The translations under genes were made by a program, and so were the position numbers. Under the pieces are notes generated by a model. The model searched no databases and was not told where the DNA came from. It saw only the letters and a program-made list of their open reading frames with translations. Shown piece by piece: positions 23,679-33,337 of a DNA stretch of 64,000 nt (its first letter is position 1; the number at the start of each line of letters is the position of its first letter). The DNA lies in the NCBI GenBank assembly GCA_902558095.1, contig CACECP010000004.1:28874-92873 (forward strand), given 5' to 3'. The DNA is from an uncultured SAR86 cluster bacterium. GTDB taxonomy: Bacteria > Pseudomonadota > Gammaproteobacteria > Magnimaribacterales > D2472.

Positions 23679-25853
23679 ATGGATGTATCTCATATTTTAG
23701 ACAAATTAAACGATGATCAGAGAAATGCTGTTACGTCTGAGAAACAGCATTTGCTTGTTTTGGCTGGAGCTGGATCAGGGAAAACAAGGGTTCTGGTTCA
23801 CAAGATTGCATGGCAGGTCGAGGCAATAGGAATTAATCCTTCAGCTATTATGGCAGTTACATTTACAAATAAAGCTGCGAACGAAATGCGTTCTAGAATA
23901 GAATCCTTATTAAAAGCACCTATGCTGGATTCATGGGTTGGAACCTTTCATGGCCTATCCCACAAACTCTTGAAAAGATTCCATAATGAGGCTGGCCTAT
24001 CCAGTGGATTCACCATAATTGATTCTGATGATCAATTAAGAATTATTAAAAGAATCTCAAAAGAAATAGGTTTGGATGAGGCTACCTGGCCTGCAAGACA
24101 AAGCCAGTGGCAGATAAATAATTGGAAAGACGATGGGCTGCGAAGTAAAAATATAAAAGTTGATGGAGATTTCTATACTGAAACAGTTAATAAAATCTAT
24201 AAAGAATACGAAGATATATCTCAAAGAGATCATTTGGTAGATTTTGGTGAATTATTACTTAAATCATATGAAACTTTAATAAATTCCAAAGCTGTTAAAA
24301 CTTTTTTTCAAACAAGATTTAAATCAGTATTGATTGATGAATTTCAGGATACAAATACTATTCAATATAAATGGCTTCAAAAAATAGCTTCAGATAAATC
24401 CTATGTAACTGCAGTAGGAGATGACGACCAATCTATATATGGTTGGAGAGGCGCTAAAGTTGAACATGTAAATTCATTTTCTGAGGACTTCAAGAATACT
24501 GAAGTTGTAAGACTCGAACAAAATTATAGATCAACGAACGTGATTCTTAATGCTGCTAATGCCCTTATTGGAAACAATAAAGAAAGACTAGGAAAAAATC
24601 TATGGACAGAAAAAATAGATGGCGAGCAAATAATTTTATATCAAGCATACAATGAACAAGATGAGGCAAGATTTATTGCTGACATACTTAATGACTGGAT
24701 GAATAAGGGCGGCGCATATTCAGAAGCAGCAGTTTTATATAGATCAAATGCACAATCAAGAGCAATAGAGGAAGCGCTATTAAGAGTTAGTATTCCTTAT
24801 AGAATATACGGAGGACTTAGATTTTATGAGAGACTAGAAATAAAAAACGCAATAGCCTACTTAAAAATTATTTTTAATAATAATGACAACCCTTCTTTTG
24901 AGAGATCTATTTCTAATCCTACAAGAGGGGTTGGCGAAAAGACTCTAGCAAAGATTCGTAACACTGCAAAAAAATATAATATTTCATATATAAAAGCATC
25001 GGCAAAGTTACTTGATGAGGGTTCTATTTCTGGTAGAGGCGGATCAGGACTTAAGGATTACTTAGAGTTTGTTGCTGGTTGTAATACATTTATTCAAGAG
25101 AATTTATTATCAGAACTTATGGAATTAATTATTAAGGAAACTGGACTTTATGCTTATCACGCCAAAGAACCAGGAGAAAAAGGCAAAACAAGAACAGAAA
25201 ACCTAGAAGAGTTAATAACAGCAACTAAAAATTTTGAACAGAGCGTCACTGATAAAAAATCTAATGAAGAGATAGCTGAAAACTATTTAGATATTATTTC
25301 TTTGGACTCTGGGGATAGGCAGGCCTCAGAACATGATGATGCCGCTCAATTAATGACCATGCATTCAGCAAAAGGACTCGAGTTTAAATTAGTTTTATTA
25401 ACAGGACTTGAAGAAAGTTTGTTTCCTCATGGAAGGTCTATGGAGAGTGTTTCTCAATTAGAAGAAGAAAGAAGGTTGTGTTATGTAGCAATAACCAGAG
25501 CAATGGAAAAGCTATATATTACACATGCAGAATCAAGGAGATTGCATGGTACTGACACATTCAATCCACCATCAAGATTTTTACGTGAAATACCTAAAGA
25601 TTTAATTGATGAAATTAGGCCTAGAGCGCAAACCAATATTCCTTATAATAGAAAAGACTTTGAAGAAACAAAAAATGAATTTGAGGAGGAAATTGGGATT
25701 TCGTTAGGCCAAAAGGTTCACCATAAAAAATTTGGTGAGGGTATTGTCTTAAACTATGAGGGTTCAAGTGATTCTGCTAGAGTGCAAGTAAACTTTGATA
25801 ATTATGGAACCAAATGGCTGGTAATGGCATACGCAAATCTTAAAAAACTATAA
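23679..25853 (+). CDS. uvrD: DNA helicase II (UvrD)
   Basis: This is a 724-residue superfamily 1A helicase. Walker A is GAGSGKT (30-36), with VTFTNKAANEMR, VDFGELL, the DEFQDTN Walker B box, GDDDQSIYGWRGA, VRLEQNYRS, MTMHSAKGLEF and VAITRA following in order. The C-terminal extension ends with a small Tudor-like domain (VHHKKFGEGIV...GTKWL) typical of UvrD rather than Rep. It unwinds DNA in nucleotide-excision and mismatch repair. The stop overlaps the ATG of the TRAP binding protein by one base (TAATG). Confidence 0.95.
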   Translation: MDVSHILDKLNDDQRNAVTSEKQHLLVLAGAGSGKTRVLVHKIAWQVEAIGINPSAIMAVTFTNKAANEMRSRIESLLKAPMLDSWVGTFHGLSHKLLKRFHNEAGLSSGFTIIDSDDQLRIIKRISKEIGLDEATWPARQSQWQINNWKDDGLRSKNIKVDGDFYTETVNKIYKEYEDISQRDHLVDFGELLLKSYETLINSKAVKTFFQTRFKSVLIDEFQDTNTIQYKWLQKIASDKSYVTAVGDDDQSIYGWRGAKVEHVNSFSEDFKNTEVVRLEQNYRSTNVILNAANALIGNNKERLGKNLWTEKIDGEQIILYQAYNEQDEARFIADILNDWMNKGGAYSEAAVLYRSNAQSRAIEEALLRVSIPYRIYGGLRFYERLEIKNAIAYLKIIFNNNDNPSFERSISNPTRGVGEKTLAKIRNTAKKYNISYIKASAKLLDEGSISGRGGSGLKDYLEFVAGCNTFIQENLLSELMELIIKETGLYAYHAKEPGEKGKTRTENLEELITATKNFEQSVTDKKSNEEIAENYLDIISLDSGDRQASEHDDAAQLMTMHSAKGLEFKLVLLTGLEESLFPHGRSMESVSQLEEERRLCYVAITRAMEKLYITHAESRRLHGTDTFNPPSRFLREIPKDLIDEIRPRAQTNIPYNRKDFEETKNEFEEEIGISLGQKVHHKKFGEGIVLNYEGSSDSARVQVNFDNYGTKWLVMAYANLKKL

Positions 25854-26938
25854 TGAAAAAGCTTTTCATACTACCTTTAATATTGCTGATAGCTGGATGC
25901 TCAAATAAAGAGAGTGATTCCGAAGTTGATATTATAGATAAGGATAAAACATATAACTGGAGATTGGTTACCTCATGGCCTAAAAATTATCCTGGTTTAG
26001 GAATGGCCCCAGAACGCATTGCAGATCTAGTTGAGGAAATGAGTGACGGCCAAATGAAGATTACAGTTTATGGAGCTGGTGAACAGGTTCCTGCATTCGG
26101 AGTTTTTGATGCTGTCTCTAGCGGATCACATCAAATGGGCCATAGCGGTGGTTATTTTTGGAAGGGAAAGGTACCCGCTGCTCAATTTTTTACTAGCGTT
26201 CCATTTGGACTTACTGCTGATGAGATTAATGCGTGGGTTTATAAAGGAGGAGGACTAGAACTATGGAGAGAAGTCTATGAGCCTTTCAATATCTACCCAA
26301 TTCCTGCAGGCAATACTGGAACACAAATGTTTGGTTGGTTTAATAAAGAAATAAATTCTCTCGATGATATTAAAGGGCTTAAAATGAGAATTCCTGGTAT
26401 TGGAGGAGAAGTTTTAAAAGAAGCAGGAGGTATACCGGTAACTCTTCCTGGAGGTGAGCTTTATACCGCATTACAAACAGGAGTTATTGATGCAACAGAA
26501 TGGGTTGGCCCATATAATGATTTAACCTTTGGATTTCATCAGGCAGCTAAATATTACTACTATCCAGGATGGCATGAGCCTGGCCCCATGCTTGAATTAA
26601 TAATAAATATCGATGCTTGGAACTCTTTACCAAAACATCTTCAAGTAATTATAGAAACCGCAGCTAAAGCTGTGAACCAAGAGATGCTGGATGAATATTT
26701 GGCCATGAATAATCAAGCTCTTATAGAGCTTGTTGAAGTTCATGGTGTGGAACTAAGAAAATTGCCTGATGATGTTATAGAAGAATTCAGAGAAATTTCT
26801 AACAAGATCCTTGAAGATTTGGCTAAAGAAGATGAAACAATTGCAAAGGTTTATGAATCATATACAGATTTCAAAAATAATGTATCTGCTTATCATGAAA
26901 TTTCTGAAGATGCCTTTATTGAGTCAAGAAATAAGTAG
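25853..26938 (+). CDS. TRAP transporter substrate-binding lipoprotein (DctP/TakP-like)
   Basis: This is a 361-residue binding protein with a lipobox IAGC (Cys 16), so it is probably tethered to the periplasmic face. The mature part has the DctP family pattern: SWPKNYPGLGMAPERIADLVEEMS, GHSGGYFW, the substrate-contacting GLKMRIPGIGGEVLKEAGG, and LQTGVIDATEWVGPYNDL. This version, with the EWVGPYND segment, belongs to the dimeric 2-oxo-acid-binding (TakP-like) group. Its likely permeases (29676-31492) are on the other strand, about 2.7 kb away, with lipB, lipA and two DUF805 genes between. Ligand inferred. Confidence 0.9.
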   Translation: MKKLFILPLILLIAGCSNKESDSEVDIIDKDKTYNWRLVTSWPKNYPGLGMAPERIADLVEEMSDGQMKITVYGAGEQVPAFGVFDAVSSGSHQMGHSGGYFWKGKVPAAQFFTSVPFGLTADEINAWVYKGGGLELWREVYEPFNIYPIPAGNTGTQMFGWFNKEINSLDDIKGLKMRIPGIGGEVLKEAGGIPVTLPGGELYTALQTGVIDATEWVGPYNDLTFGFHQAAKYYYYPGWHEPGPMLELIINIDAWNSLPKHLQVIIETAAKAVNQEMLDEYLAMNNQALIELVEVHGVELRKLPDDVIEEFREISNKILEDLAKEDETIAKVYESYTDFKNNVSAYHEISEDAFIESRNK

Positions 26939-27540
26939 TGCTTGAAGATTTAACTTTTAAATCTCTTGGTACAGCAAATTATCATGAGACTCTTGAATTA
27001 ATGAAATCTCACATTAAAAAAGAAGATTTCAATAATGAGATATGGTTGCTTGAACATCCTCCAATATTTACATTAGGCACAGCAGCAGATAAAAGCCATA
27101 TATTGGAACCAAAAGATATTCCTATTGTTCAAACTGATCGAGGAGGAGAGGTCACCTATCATGGACCGGGCCAGTTAGTTATTTATTTCTTACTTGACGT
27201 AAAAAAATTAGACTTTGGACCTAGAAAGCTAGTTTTTACAATTCAGACTTTTATAAAAGAATTATTAAAAAACATTTCTATAGAATGTGATTTTGTTGAA
27301 GGCGCACCGGGAGTTTATGTTGATAAAAAGAAAATTGCTTCAATCGGCCTGCGAATATCAAAAGGCAAGTCCTATCATGGGATAAGTCTTAATTTTGATA
27401 TGGATTTATCACCCTTTAAACAAATCAATCCATGTGGATACAAAGGATTAGAAGTCACTCAGATTAAAGATTTAAATAAAGATATTTCTAAATTACAATT
27501 AGAAGCTAAAGCAATAGATTTATTAAGAAAAATATTTTGA
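26938..27540 (+). CDS. lipB: Octanoyl-[acyl-carrier-protein]-protein N-octanoyltransferase (LipB)
   Basis: This is a 200-residue enzyme that moves octanoate from ACP to the lipoyl domains of 2-oxoacid dehydrogenases. The start is GTG at 26938, sharing one base with the upstream stop. Motifs are [14 protein letters not shown] (68-80), [10 protein letters not shown] with the catalytic Lys, and NPCGYKG with catalytic Cys (C166). It is directly followed by lipA, the usual pair for lipoate biosynthesis. Confidence 0.95.
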   Translation: MLEDLTFKSLGTANYHETLELMKSHIKKEDFNNEIWLLEHPPIFTLGTAADKSHILEPKDIPIVQTDRGGEVTYHGPGQLVIYFLLDVKKLDFGPRKLVFTIQTFIKELLKNISIECDFVEGAPGVYVDKKKIASIGLRISKGKSYHGISLNFDMDLSPFKQINPCGYKGLEVTQIKDLNKDISKLQLEAKAIDLLRKIF

Positions 27541-27542
27541 TT

Positions 27543-28505
27543 ATGGAAATAATAGCAACTACAAAAATTACGAATAGAGATGGTATAAAAGCTATTAAAA
27601 ATGGTCAAAAACAAAATAAATACGCTGACATCCCAACACCCAAAAAACCAAGTTGGTTAAAAGTTAAAGCTGAATTCAACCCAAATTTTCATATAGTTAA
27701 AGAACAAGTTCAAAACAAAAAACTATACACCGTTTGCGAAGAAGCCCACTGCCCAAATATAAATGAATGTTGGTCTGCAGGTACTGCAACTTTCATGTTA
27801 ATGGGATCTGTGTGTACAAGAGCTTGTAAGTTCTGTTCTGTTGATACTGGTAATCCAAATGGATGGCTTGATAAGGACGAGCCAATAAATACTGCAAAAG
27901 CAGTTCAGATAATGAAGCTCAAATATGTGGTCTTAACCTCAGTTAATAGAGATGATCTTTCAGATGGTGGAGCTCAACACTTCGCTAATACAGTAAAGCT
28001 AATTAAAGAATTAAATCCAAATACTGCAGTAGAAGCTTTAACTCCAGACTTTAGGGGACTTTCATCCTCAATACATACATTGGTAAATTGTGGATTGGAG
28101 GTTTTTGCTCAAAATATTGAAACCGTTGAAAGATTAACCCATCAAGTTAGAGATATTAGAGCAGGATACCAGCAAACCTTAGATGTCTTAGCAGAATCAA
28201 AAAATATTAATCCAAGCGTTCTTACTAAAACTAGTATTATTCTTGGCCTTGGAGAGACTGACAAAGAAATAGAAAAAACAATGGATGATCTTATTAAAAA
28301 CAAGGTGGACATATTAACTATTGGGCAATATTTAAGACCAACAAGAAATCATCACCCAATTGAAAGATGGGTAACACCTGAAGAGTTTGAAAGATATAGA
28401 AAAATTGGTCTTGAGAAAGGTTTTCTTGAAGTAGTATCAGGCCCAATGGTTAGGTCTAGCTATAGAGCAGAAAGAGCGCTACAAAAAAATAATGCAGGAC
28501 TCTGA
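27543..28505 (+). CDS. lipA: Lipoyl synthase (LipA)
   Basis: This is a 320-residue radical SAM enzyme that inserts two sulfurs into octanoyl chains. The ATG at 27543 is preferred over a TTG two codons upstream. The auxiliary cluster motif is C65-x4-C70-x5-C76 and the radical SAM motif CTRACKFC gives C91, C95 and C98. The C-terminal [11 protein letters not shown] supplies the conserved Ser ligand. It lies two bases after the lipB stop. Confidence 0.95.
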   Translation: MEIIATTKITNRDGIKAIKNGQKQNKYADIPTPKKPSWLKVKAEFNPNFHIVKEQVQNKKLYTVCEEAHCPNINECWSAGTATFMLMGSVCTRACKFCSVDTGNPNGWLDKDEPINTAKAVQIMKLKYVVLTSVNRDDLSDGGAQHFANTVKLIKELNPNTAVEALTPDFRGLSSSIHTLVNCGLEVFAQNIETVERLTHQVRDIRAGYQQTLDVLAESKNINPSVLTKTSIILGLGETDKEIEKTMDDLIKNKVDILTIGQYLRPTRNHHPIERWVTPEEFERYRKIGLEKGFLEVVSGPMVRSSYRAERALQKNNAGL

Positions 28506-28528
28506 GTAACTAAGTAATATTTATGTGT

Positions 28529-28534
28529 ATAATT
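28529..28534 (+). promoter_or_regulatory. Probable -10 element ahead of the DUF805 pair
   Basis: A TATAAT hexamer sits 29 bases before the GTG start at 28564, in the 58-base gap after lipA. It would give a leader of roughly 20 bases. No clear -35 element is visible. Confidence 0.35.
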
Positions 28535-28563
28535 AGAACGCAATAAATTTTTTTTTAAACAAA

Positions 28564-29145
28564 GTGGAAAATTCAACTAAAAGCATAAACATGATAGATG
28601 CAGTGAAATTATTTTTTAAAAACTACTTTAACTTCACTGGCAGAGCTAGCAGAAGCGAATATTGGTGGTTTATTTTGGCCTTTGCTATTGTATATATTGT
28701 AATTAGTACCATAGAATCAGTTTTTATATTCGCAGCTATATTTGATGATATATTGAACGATCCCTATTCTTATTCTACATCTGATGCTATTAAAGATTCG
28801 TTTTTAATGCCCAGTTTTCTATTCTACTTAGCAATGATGATTGGATTATTATCTTTAGCTGCAAGGAGACTTCAAGATAGAGGACATTCTGGATGGTGGC
28901 AATTGGCAAATATAATACCAGGGATATTATTTTTGATTCCATATTTCGTTTTTTTATTTTCTATTATGGATGGTCCAATTAATACAGGTGCTGGAATTGC
29001 AGCAAGTATCTTTGGAATTATTGCATTTGGAACTGGCGTAACCATGATTGTATTTTTATGCTTACCGCCCAAAGAGGATGTGAATAAATGGGGCAGAAAC
29101 CCATTATTGCCTGAGACCTCATCAACTGATCAAATACCGGATTAA
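28564..29145 (+). CDS. DUF805 membrane protein (first of a tandem pair)
   Basis: This 193-residue inner-membrane protein starts with GTG. It has the DUF805 signature NFTGRASRSEYWW near residue 20-32, about four membrane helices, the ARRLQDRGHSGWW motif in the middle, and a C-terminal LPPKEDVNKWGRNPLLP. DUF805 proteins (YhaH/YhaI group) are of unknown function. It is 14 bases ahead of a paralogue with the same motifs, so the pair arose by duplication. An extra acidic loop (FDDILNDPYSYS) distinguishes it from the second copy. Confidence 0.88.
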   Translation: MENSTKSINMIDAVKLFFKNYFNFTGRASRSEYWWFILAFAIVYIVISTIESVFIFAAIFDDILNDPYSYSTSDAIKDSFLMPSFLFYLAMMIGLLSLAARRLQDRGHSGWWQLANIIPGILFLIPYFVFLFSIMDGPINTGAGIAASIFGIIAFGTGVTMIVFLCLPPKEDVNKWGRNPLLPETSSTDQIPD

Positions 29146-29159
29146 CCAGGATTTAATTT

Positions 29160-29681
29160 ATGACAAACACAGTTAAAAAAATAAATATGTTAGATGCAGT
29201 AAAGTTATATTTTATAAATTATTTTAACTTCACTAGCAGAGCTAGCAGAAGTGAGTACTGGTGGGCATATCTGGCATATGTGATCGTAGCAGTTGTCATT
29301 ATGATTGCAGAAGGTCTTGCAATGGGGTTCGACTATGCTGGGTCTGGAGTTGCTTCAAACTTATTTACCTTTGCTACTTTGATTGGATGGCTCTCCTTAA
29401 ATGCTAGAAGACTTCAAGATAGGGGGCATACAGGGTGGTGGCAATTGGCTTATTTGATTCCAATAATACCTTTGTTATATTTCGTAATGCTATATGCTGT
29501 TACTGAAAATGAATCGTATATGTTTGCACTTGGCCTAGTATTACTTCTTTGGATTGGAATTCTTATAACATTTATTGTATTTCTTTGCTTACCGCCCAAA
29601 GAGGATGAGAACAAATGGGGTAGAAATCCATTATTGCCAGATACCGGGTTAAACGATCGGATGTCTGATCAATCTCTATAA
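29160..29681 (+). CDS. DUF805 membrane protein (second of a tandem pair)
   Basis: This 173-residue protein repeats the signature of the gene before it: NFTSRASRSEYWW, ARRLQDRGHTGWW and a C-terminal PPKEDENKWGRNPLLP. It has about four membrane helices. The two copies match best at their ends and differ in the middle helices, which suggests an old duplication. Its stop overlaps the convergent TRAP permease gene by six bases. Function unknown. Confidence 0.88.
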   Translation: MTNTVKKINMLDAVKLYFINYFNFTSRASRSEYWWAYLAYVIVAVVIMIAEGLAMGFDYAGSGVASNLFTFATLIGWLSLNARRLQDRGHTGWWQLAYLIPIIPLLYFVMLYAVTENESYMFALGLVLLLWIGILITFIVFLCLPPKEDENKWGRNPLLPDTGLNDRMSDQSL

Positions 29682-31013
29682 GATAAGATCTGGAAAGGTA
29701 ATCACTAAGAGAAGAATAAAAAGCTGAATAACTATAAATGGCACAACACCTTTATAGATATCAGCTGTCTTGATGCTTTCACTAGCAACCCCTCTTAAAT
29801 AAAACAAGGAGAATCCAAAAGGCGGAGTTAAAAACGAAGTCTGAAGAATTATTGCAAATAAAATTGCAAGCCATACAGGGTCTAATCCCATCATTAATAA
29901 AGGCGGTGCGACCAAAGGGACTATCACATAGCAGATTTCTATAAAGTCCAAGATAAATCCAAGTAAGAATATTATTAATAATACAAAAAATAGAGCGGTA
30001 TATGATCCACCTGGAAGAGCGCTAAAAAGAAGATCTATCAAAGCATCTCCTCCAATACCTCTAAATATTAATGAAAAGATTGATGCTCCAATAAGGATGG
30101 CAAAGATCATAGTAGATATAACAGCAGTTTTTTCTGAGGTTTCTTTTAAAAATTTAAAATTTATTTTTCCATTTACAGCGGCAATCATAAGAGCGCCAAA
30201 AGCTCCAATAGCAGAAGCTTCTGTAGGGGTTGCAATTCCAGCAAATATAGATCCAAGAACAAGAAAAATTAATAGCACTGGAAGAGCAAGAGTTTTTAAT
30301 AATTCAGTTTTCTTAATAGAGCCTTTCTTTGAATAATCCTTGAGGTTTAGATTTTTATGATTTTTATAAACCGTATAAATGAGATAACCAAGGCATATCA
30401 TTATTCCTGGAATTATTGCACCTATAAAAAGGTCTCCTACTGTGACAGTTTGTTGAGAAAAAATATTCATATCATTTTGAGCTCTTTGATAGGCATTTGA
30501 CATAACATCACCAAGAAGAACTAAGGCAATCGAAGGAGGTATTATTTGTCCAAGAGTTCCTGTGGAAGCCACAAGACCAGATGAAAAACTCTTTTCGTAT
30601 CCTTGATTAATTAATAATGGCAAAGACATAAGACCCATAGTCACAACTGTAGCACCTACAATACCAGTACTCGCAGCAAGCAATGCTCCAACAAAAATTA
30701 TTGATATGGATAAACCACCTTTTGTATTTCTAAATGCTGCCGCCATGTTTTCTAGCATTTTTGCTGCAATACCTGACTTTTCAAGAATAGTTCCCATGAA
30801 GATAAATAGCGGAACTGCAAGCAAGGTGACATTATTCATTATTCCAAAAACTCTCAATGGAATACTTTTAAAAATTGTTGGATCAAATACTCCAAAAGGA
30901 ATGCATATTAAAGCAAAGAGTATTGATATTCCGGCAAGTGTAAAAGCTACCGGATAGCCAATCAACAAAGCACAACATATTAGTATAAGCAGAAGAAGGG
31001 GGATTAATTCCAT
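29676..31013 (-). CDS. dctM: TRAP transporter large permease (DctM)
   Basis: This is a 445-residue membrane protein with about 12 helices, the ion-driven translocation subunit of a TRAP carboxylate importer. Family segments are visible: IFMGTILEKSGIAAKMLENM, GTLGQIIPPSIALVLLGDV, PTEASAIGAFGALMIAAVNG and the final FLTPPFGFSLFYLRGVA. It overlaps the small permease gene upstream by 10 bases. The only visible binding protein is at 25853-26938 on the other strand. Confidence 0.92.
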   Translation of the reverse strand: MELIPLLLLILICCALLIGYPVAFTLAGISILFALICIPFGVFDPTIFKSIPLRVFGIMNNVTLLAVPLFIFMGTILEKSGIAAKMLENMAAAFRNTKGGLSISIIFVGALLAASTGIVGATVVTMGLMSLPLLINQGYEKSFSSGLVASTGTLGQIIPPSIALVLLGDVMSNAYQRAQNDMNIFSQQTVTVGDLFIGAIIPGIMICLGYLIYTVYKNHKNLNLKDYSKKGSIKKTELLKTLALPVLLIFLVLGSIFAGIATPTEASAIGAFGALMIAAVNGKINFKFLKETSEKTAVISTMIFAILIGASIFSLIFRGIGGDALIDLLFSALPGGSYTALFFVLLIIFLLGFILDFIEICYVIVPLVAPPLLMMGLDPVWLAILFAIILQTSFLTPPFGFSLFYLRGVASESIKTADIYKGVVPFIVIQLFILLLVITFPDLIL

Positions 31014-31492
31014 TTGTTTTTAATAGACTGATAAATTAGGGTTAATAAGAGCGTTATTGGAAATAATATAATTAAAGTTTTTTGAATATATACAAAACCA
31101 AGACCGCCTGCCTCGGTAGAGACTTCTTTAATTCTCCAAGCCATACTGATTAGATCAAGAGAAAAATACCCAATTACAAAACAAAGAGGCAGCAAGAAAA
31201 TAAGACTAAAAAAAAGATTAACTTTCTTTTTATATTTTTTTGAAGATTCCCTATAAAAAATATCAACTCTTACATGTTCATCCTTATATTGAACATAGCC
31301 AGCACATCCTAAAAAAACAAAGGCGTGAATATACATCACCAATTCTTGTAGGCCTGTTAATCCAATTCCCAATAAATATCTTGCTACTATTATTAGTATC
31401 ATGAATATTGTCATTAAGGGAATCATCAATGATATGAATTTTCCTAAAAGATTTATTGTTTTTTCCATATTTGTTATTGAATATCTATTCAT
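31004..31492 (-). CDS. dctQ: TRAP transporter small permease (DctQ)
   Basis: This is a 162-residue four-helix membrane protein of the DctQ family. The pattern is RYLLGIGLTGLQELVMYIHAFVFLGCAGYVQYKDEHVRVDIFY, where the last stretch is the usual signature after helix 2. It is the first gene of the two-gene permease operon, divergent from yaaA by 20 bases. It works as a complex with DctM. Confidence 0.92.
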   Translation of the reverse strand: MNRYSITNMEKTINLLGKFISLMIPLMTIFMILIIVARYLLGIGLTGLQELVMYIHAFVFLGCAGYVQYKDEHVRVDIFYRESSKKYKKKVNLFFSLIFLLPLCFVIGYFSLDLISMAWRIKEVSTEAGGLGFVYIQKTLIILFPITLLLTLIYQSIKNKWN

Positions 31493-31506
31493 GTATTCGT
31501 TAAAAT
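31477..31506 (+). promoter_or_regulatory. Probable promoter of yaaA
   Basis: TTGAAT (31477-31482) and TAAAAT (31501-31506) are spaced by 18 bases. The -10 ends only six bases before the ATG at 31513, so the message would be leaderless or nearly so. The -35 lies inside the start of dctQ. Confidence 0.4.
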
Positions 31507-31512
31507 ACTCAC

Positions 31513-32283
31513 ATGATTATAGTACTTTCTCCAGCAAAAACACTTGATTATGAGTTTGAAACTAACGGCAAGTATTCTGTTCCAGCTTTCTTGGGTCAAT
31601 CTACTAAGTTGATTGGTCAACTTAAGAAAAAAGAACCTAAAGATATTGCTTCTCTAATGGGCCTTAGCGACAAGCTCGCCACATTAAATTATGATAGATA
31701 TCAATCTTGGACTGCTTCAAAAAAAATTTCTAGTGATTCAAAGCCATCTATGCTTGTTTTTAAAGGCGACGTCTATCAAGGACTTCAAGCAGAAGACTTA
31801 ACAGACAAGGATATGGATTTTGCTCAAAAGCATGTAAGAATTTTATCTGGATTATATGGAATTTTACGACCATTAGACTTAATGAAACCATACAGACTCG
31901 AAATGGGAACAAAACTAGAAACTGGACAAGGTAAAAATTTATATGAATTTTGGGGAAATAAAGTCCAGAAAAATGTCTTAGAAGAATTAAAAAAACAAAA
32001 ATCTGATCTTATAATTAATTTAGCATCAAAAGAATACTTCACAGTTTTAGGCAAGCTGTCTGATGAAATAAATGTGGTTTCTCCATCTTTCAAAGATTAC
32101 AAAAATGGCAAATATAAGATTATTAGCTTTTATGCAAAAAAGGCTAGGGGACTTATGGCCAGATGGATAATTAAAAACAAAGTAAAAGACTTTGAAGAAC
32201 TTATGAAATTTAATTTAGATGGTTATAAGTATTCAAAAGCCGAATCTACAGCAACAACACCAGTCTTTCTAAGAAAACTTTAA
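31513..32283 (+). CDS. yaaA: YaaA-family peroxide stress protein
   Basis: This is a 256-residue cytosolic protein of the YaaA (DUF328) family. Typical segments are the N-terminal LSPAKTLDYE, the middle FKGDVYQGL and RILSGLYGILRPLDLMKPYRLEMG, and NLASKEYF. In E. coli YaaA lowers free iron and protects DNA during peroxide stress. It is divergent from the TRAP permease operon, and its stop shares TTAA (32280-32283) with the convergent isomerase gene. Confidence 0.93.
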   Translation: MIIVLSPAKTLDYEFETNGKYSVPAFLGQSTKLIGQLKKKEPKDIASLMGLSDKLATLNYDRYQSWTASKKISSDSKPSMLVFKGDVYQGLQAEDLTDKDMDFAQKHVRILSGLYGILRPLDLMKPYRLEMGTKLETGQGKNLYEFWGNKVQKNVLEELKKQKSDLIINLASKEYFTVLGKLSDEINVVSPSFKDYKNGKYKIISFYAKKARGLMARWIIKNKVKDFEELMKFNLDGYKYSKAESTATTPVFLRKL

Positions 32284-33146
32284 GAATCTGTTTCGTTGAA
32301 TTTCTTTACATCAACAAGATCATTAAATGATGCATCTCTTTTTTCTATATTAGCAGTCATTGCTTCAGTCATGTCTTTTTGACTTAACATGGCTCCGCTC
32401 CATAAAGCATTATATTCTAGGCTTTCGCTAACAGAGTGATCTCTTGAATAGTTCATGACCGCCTTTAGCCCATATATTGCAACTGGTGATTTAGATGCTA
32501 TTTCTTTAGCAAGACTATTTGCAGCTTTAAGCATATCTTCCTGAGATTTATAGGTATCACTTACAAGCCCAGTTTCTTTTGCTTCTCCTGCATACATTCT
32601 TCTTCCTGTATATGCCATTTCTCGCATTTTAGAATCTGGGATAATTTTAGGAAGTCTTTGCAATGTTCCAACATCAGCAGCCATACCAATATTGATTTCT
32701 TGTATACAGAAAAATGCATCGTCTGAAGCTAATCTAATATCACAAGCAGTAACAAGGTCCACAGCTCCTCCAATACATCCGCCATGAATTGCAGCAATAA
32801 CAGGCACCCTTATTTTTTCTAAAGTACTAATATATTCTTGAAGTTCTTTGGCAACTCTGTATACAGCTTCACCTATTCTAGCGTGATCAGGTTTTTTATC
32901 ATCTGGAATATTATCAACACCATTGGAAAAAGCATTTAAATCCATACCAGCGCAAAAATGCTTTCCTGTTGATGACATAACGACCACTCTGACTTCTGAA
33001 TCTCTATTGATTTCCTCTAATACATCGCCAAGTTCAACCCAAAAATCCCTGGACATAGTATTGAGTTCATTTGGTCGTGATAAAACAAGATTTGCTATAT
33101 GATTTTCAATATCAATTTGAAAGCATTTGTATTTATTTTTGCTCAT
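32280..33146 (-). CDS. Dienoyl-CoA isomerase-like crotonase (ECH1 type)
   Basis: This is a 288-residue crotonase-fold enzyme. The oxyanion-hole segments are CAGMDL (65-70) and GGCIGGAVDL (122-131). The acid pair expected in delta3,5-delta2,4-dienoyl-CoA isomerase is present in FFCIQEINIGMAADVGTLQRLP: E150 and D158. This pairing and the ADVGTLQRLP motif separate it from hydratases. It would help beta-oxidation of unsaturated fatty acids with odd-numbered double bonds. It follows a 52-residue gene whose stop overlaps its ATG by one base. Confidence 0.88.
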   Translation of the reverse strand: MSKNKYKCFQIDIENHIANLVLSRPNELNTMSRDFWVELGDVLEEINRDSEVRVVVMSSTGKHFCAGMDLNAFSNGVDNIPDDKKPDHARIGEAVYRVAKELQEYISTLEKIRVPVIAAIHGGCIGGAVDLVTACDIRLASDDAFFCIQEINIGMAADVGTLQRLPKIIPDSKMREMAYTGRRMYAGEAKETGLVSDTYKSQEDMLKAANSLAKEIASKSPVAIYGLKAVMNYSRDHSVSESLEYNALWSGAMLSQKDMTEAMTANIEKRDASFNDLVDVKKFNETDS

Positions 33147-33304
33147 TATTTACTTGCCATTTCAATTGATTCGCTAACTATCGTTCGCATTTTTTCAACA
33201 TGTTCAAATGTCTTATGATGAGATAAGACAACTTTTCTGTCTTTGCTTAATAAAACCAACATTTTCTTTAACTGCTCTAAATTTTCTAATATTTTATTAT
33301 CCAT
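33146..33304 (-). CDS. Small protein, 52 residues, coupled to the dienoyl-CoA isomerase gene
   Basis: A short frame runs from ATG at 33304 to TAA at 33146-33148; the last A of the stop is the A of the next ATG (TAATG on the minus strand). The product is charged and probably helical (MDNKILENLEQLKKML at the start, then KVVLSHHKTFEHVEKMR). There is no signal or membrane segment. The exact coupling to the isomerase gene is the main argument that it is real. I recognise no family. Confidence 0.5.
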   Translation of the reverse strand: MDNKILENLEQLKKMLVLLSKDRKVVLSHHKTFEHVEKMRTIVSESIEMASK

Positions 33305-33337
33305 AAATATAATTTTCTAACTAAATTGTAATGAATA

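Noticed and set aside
31824-32093. Minus-strand 89-residue frame within yaaA
   Set aside because: It is antisense to a conserved gene, with no family match or start signal.
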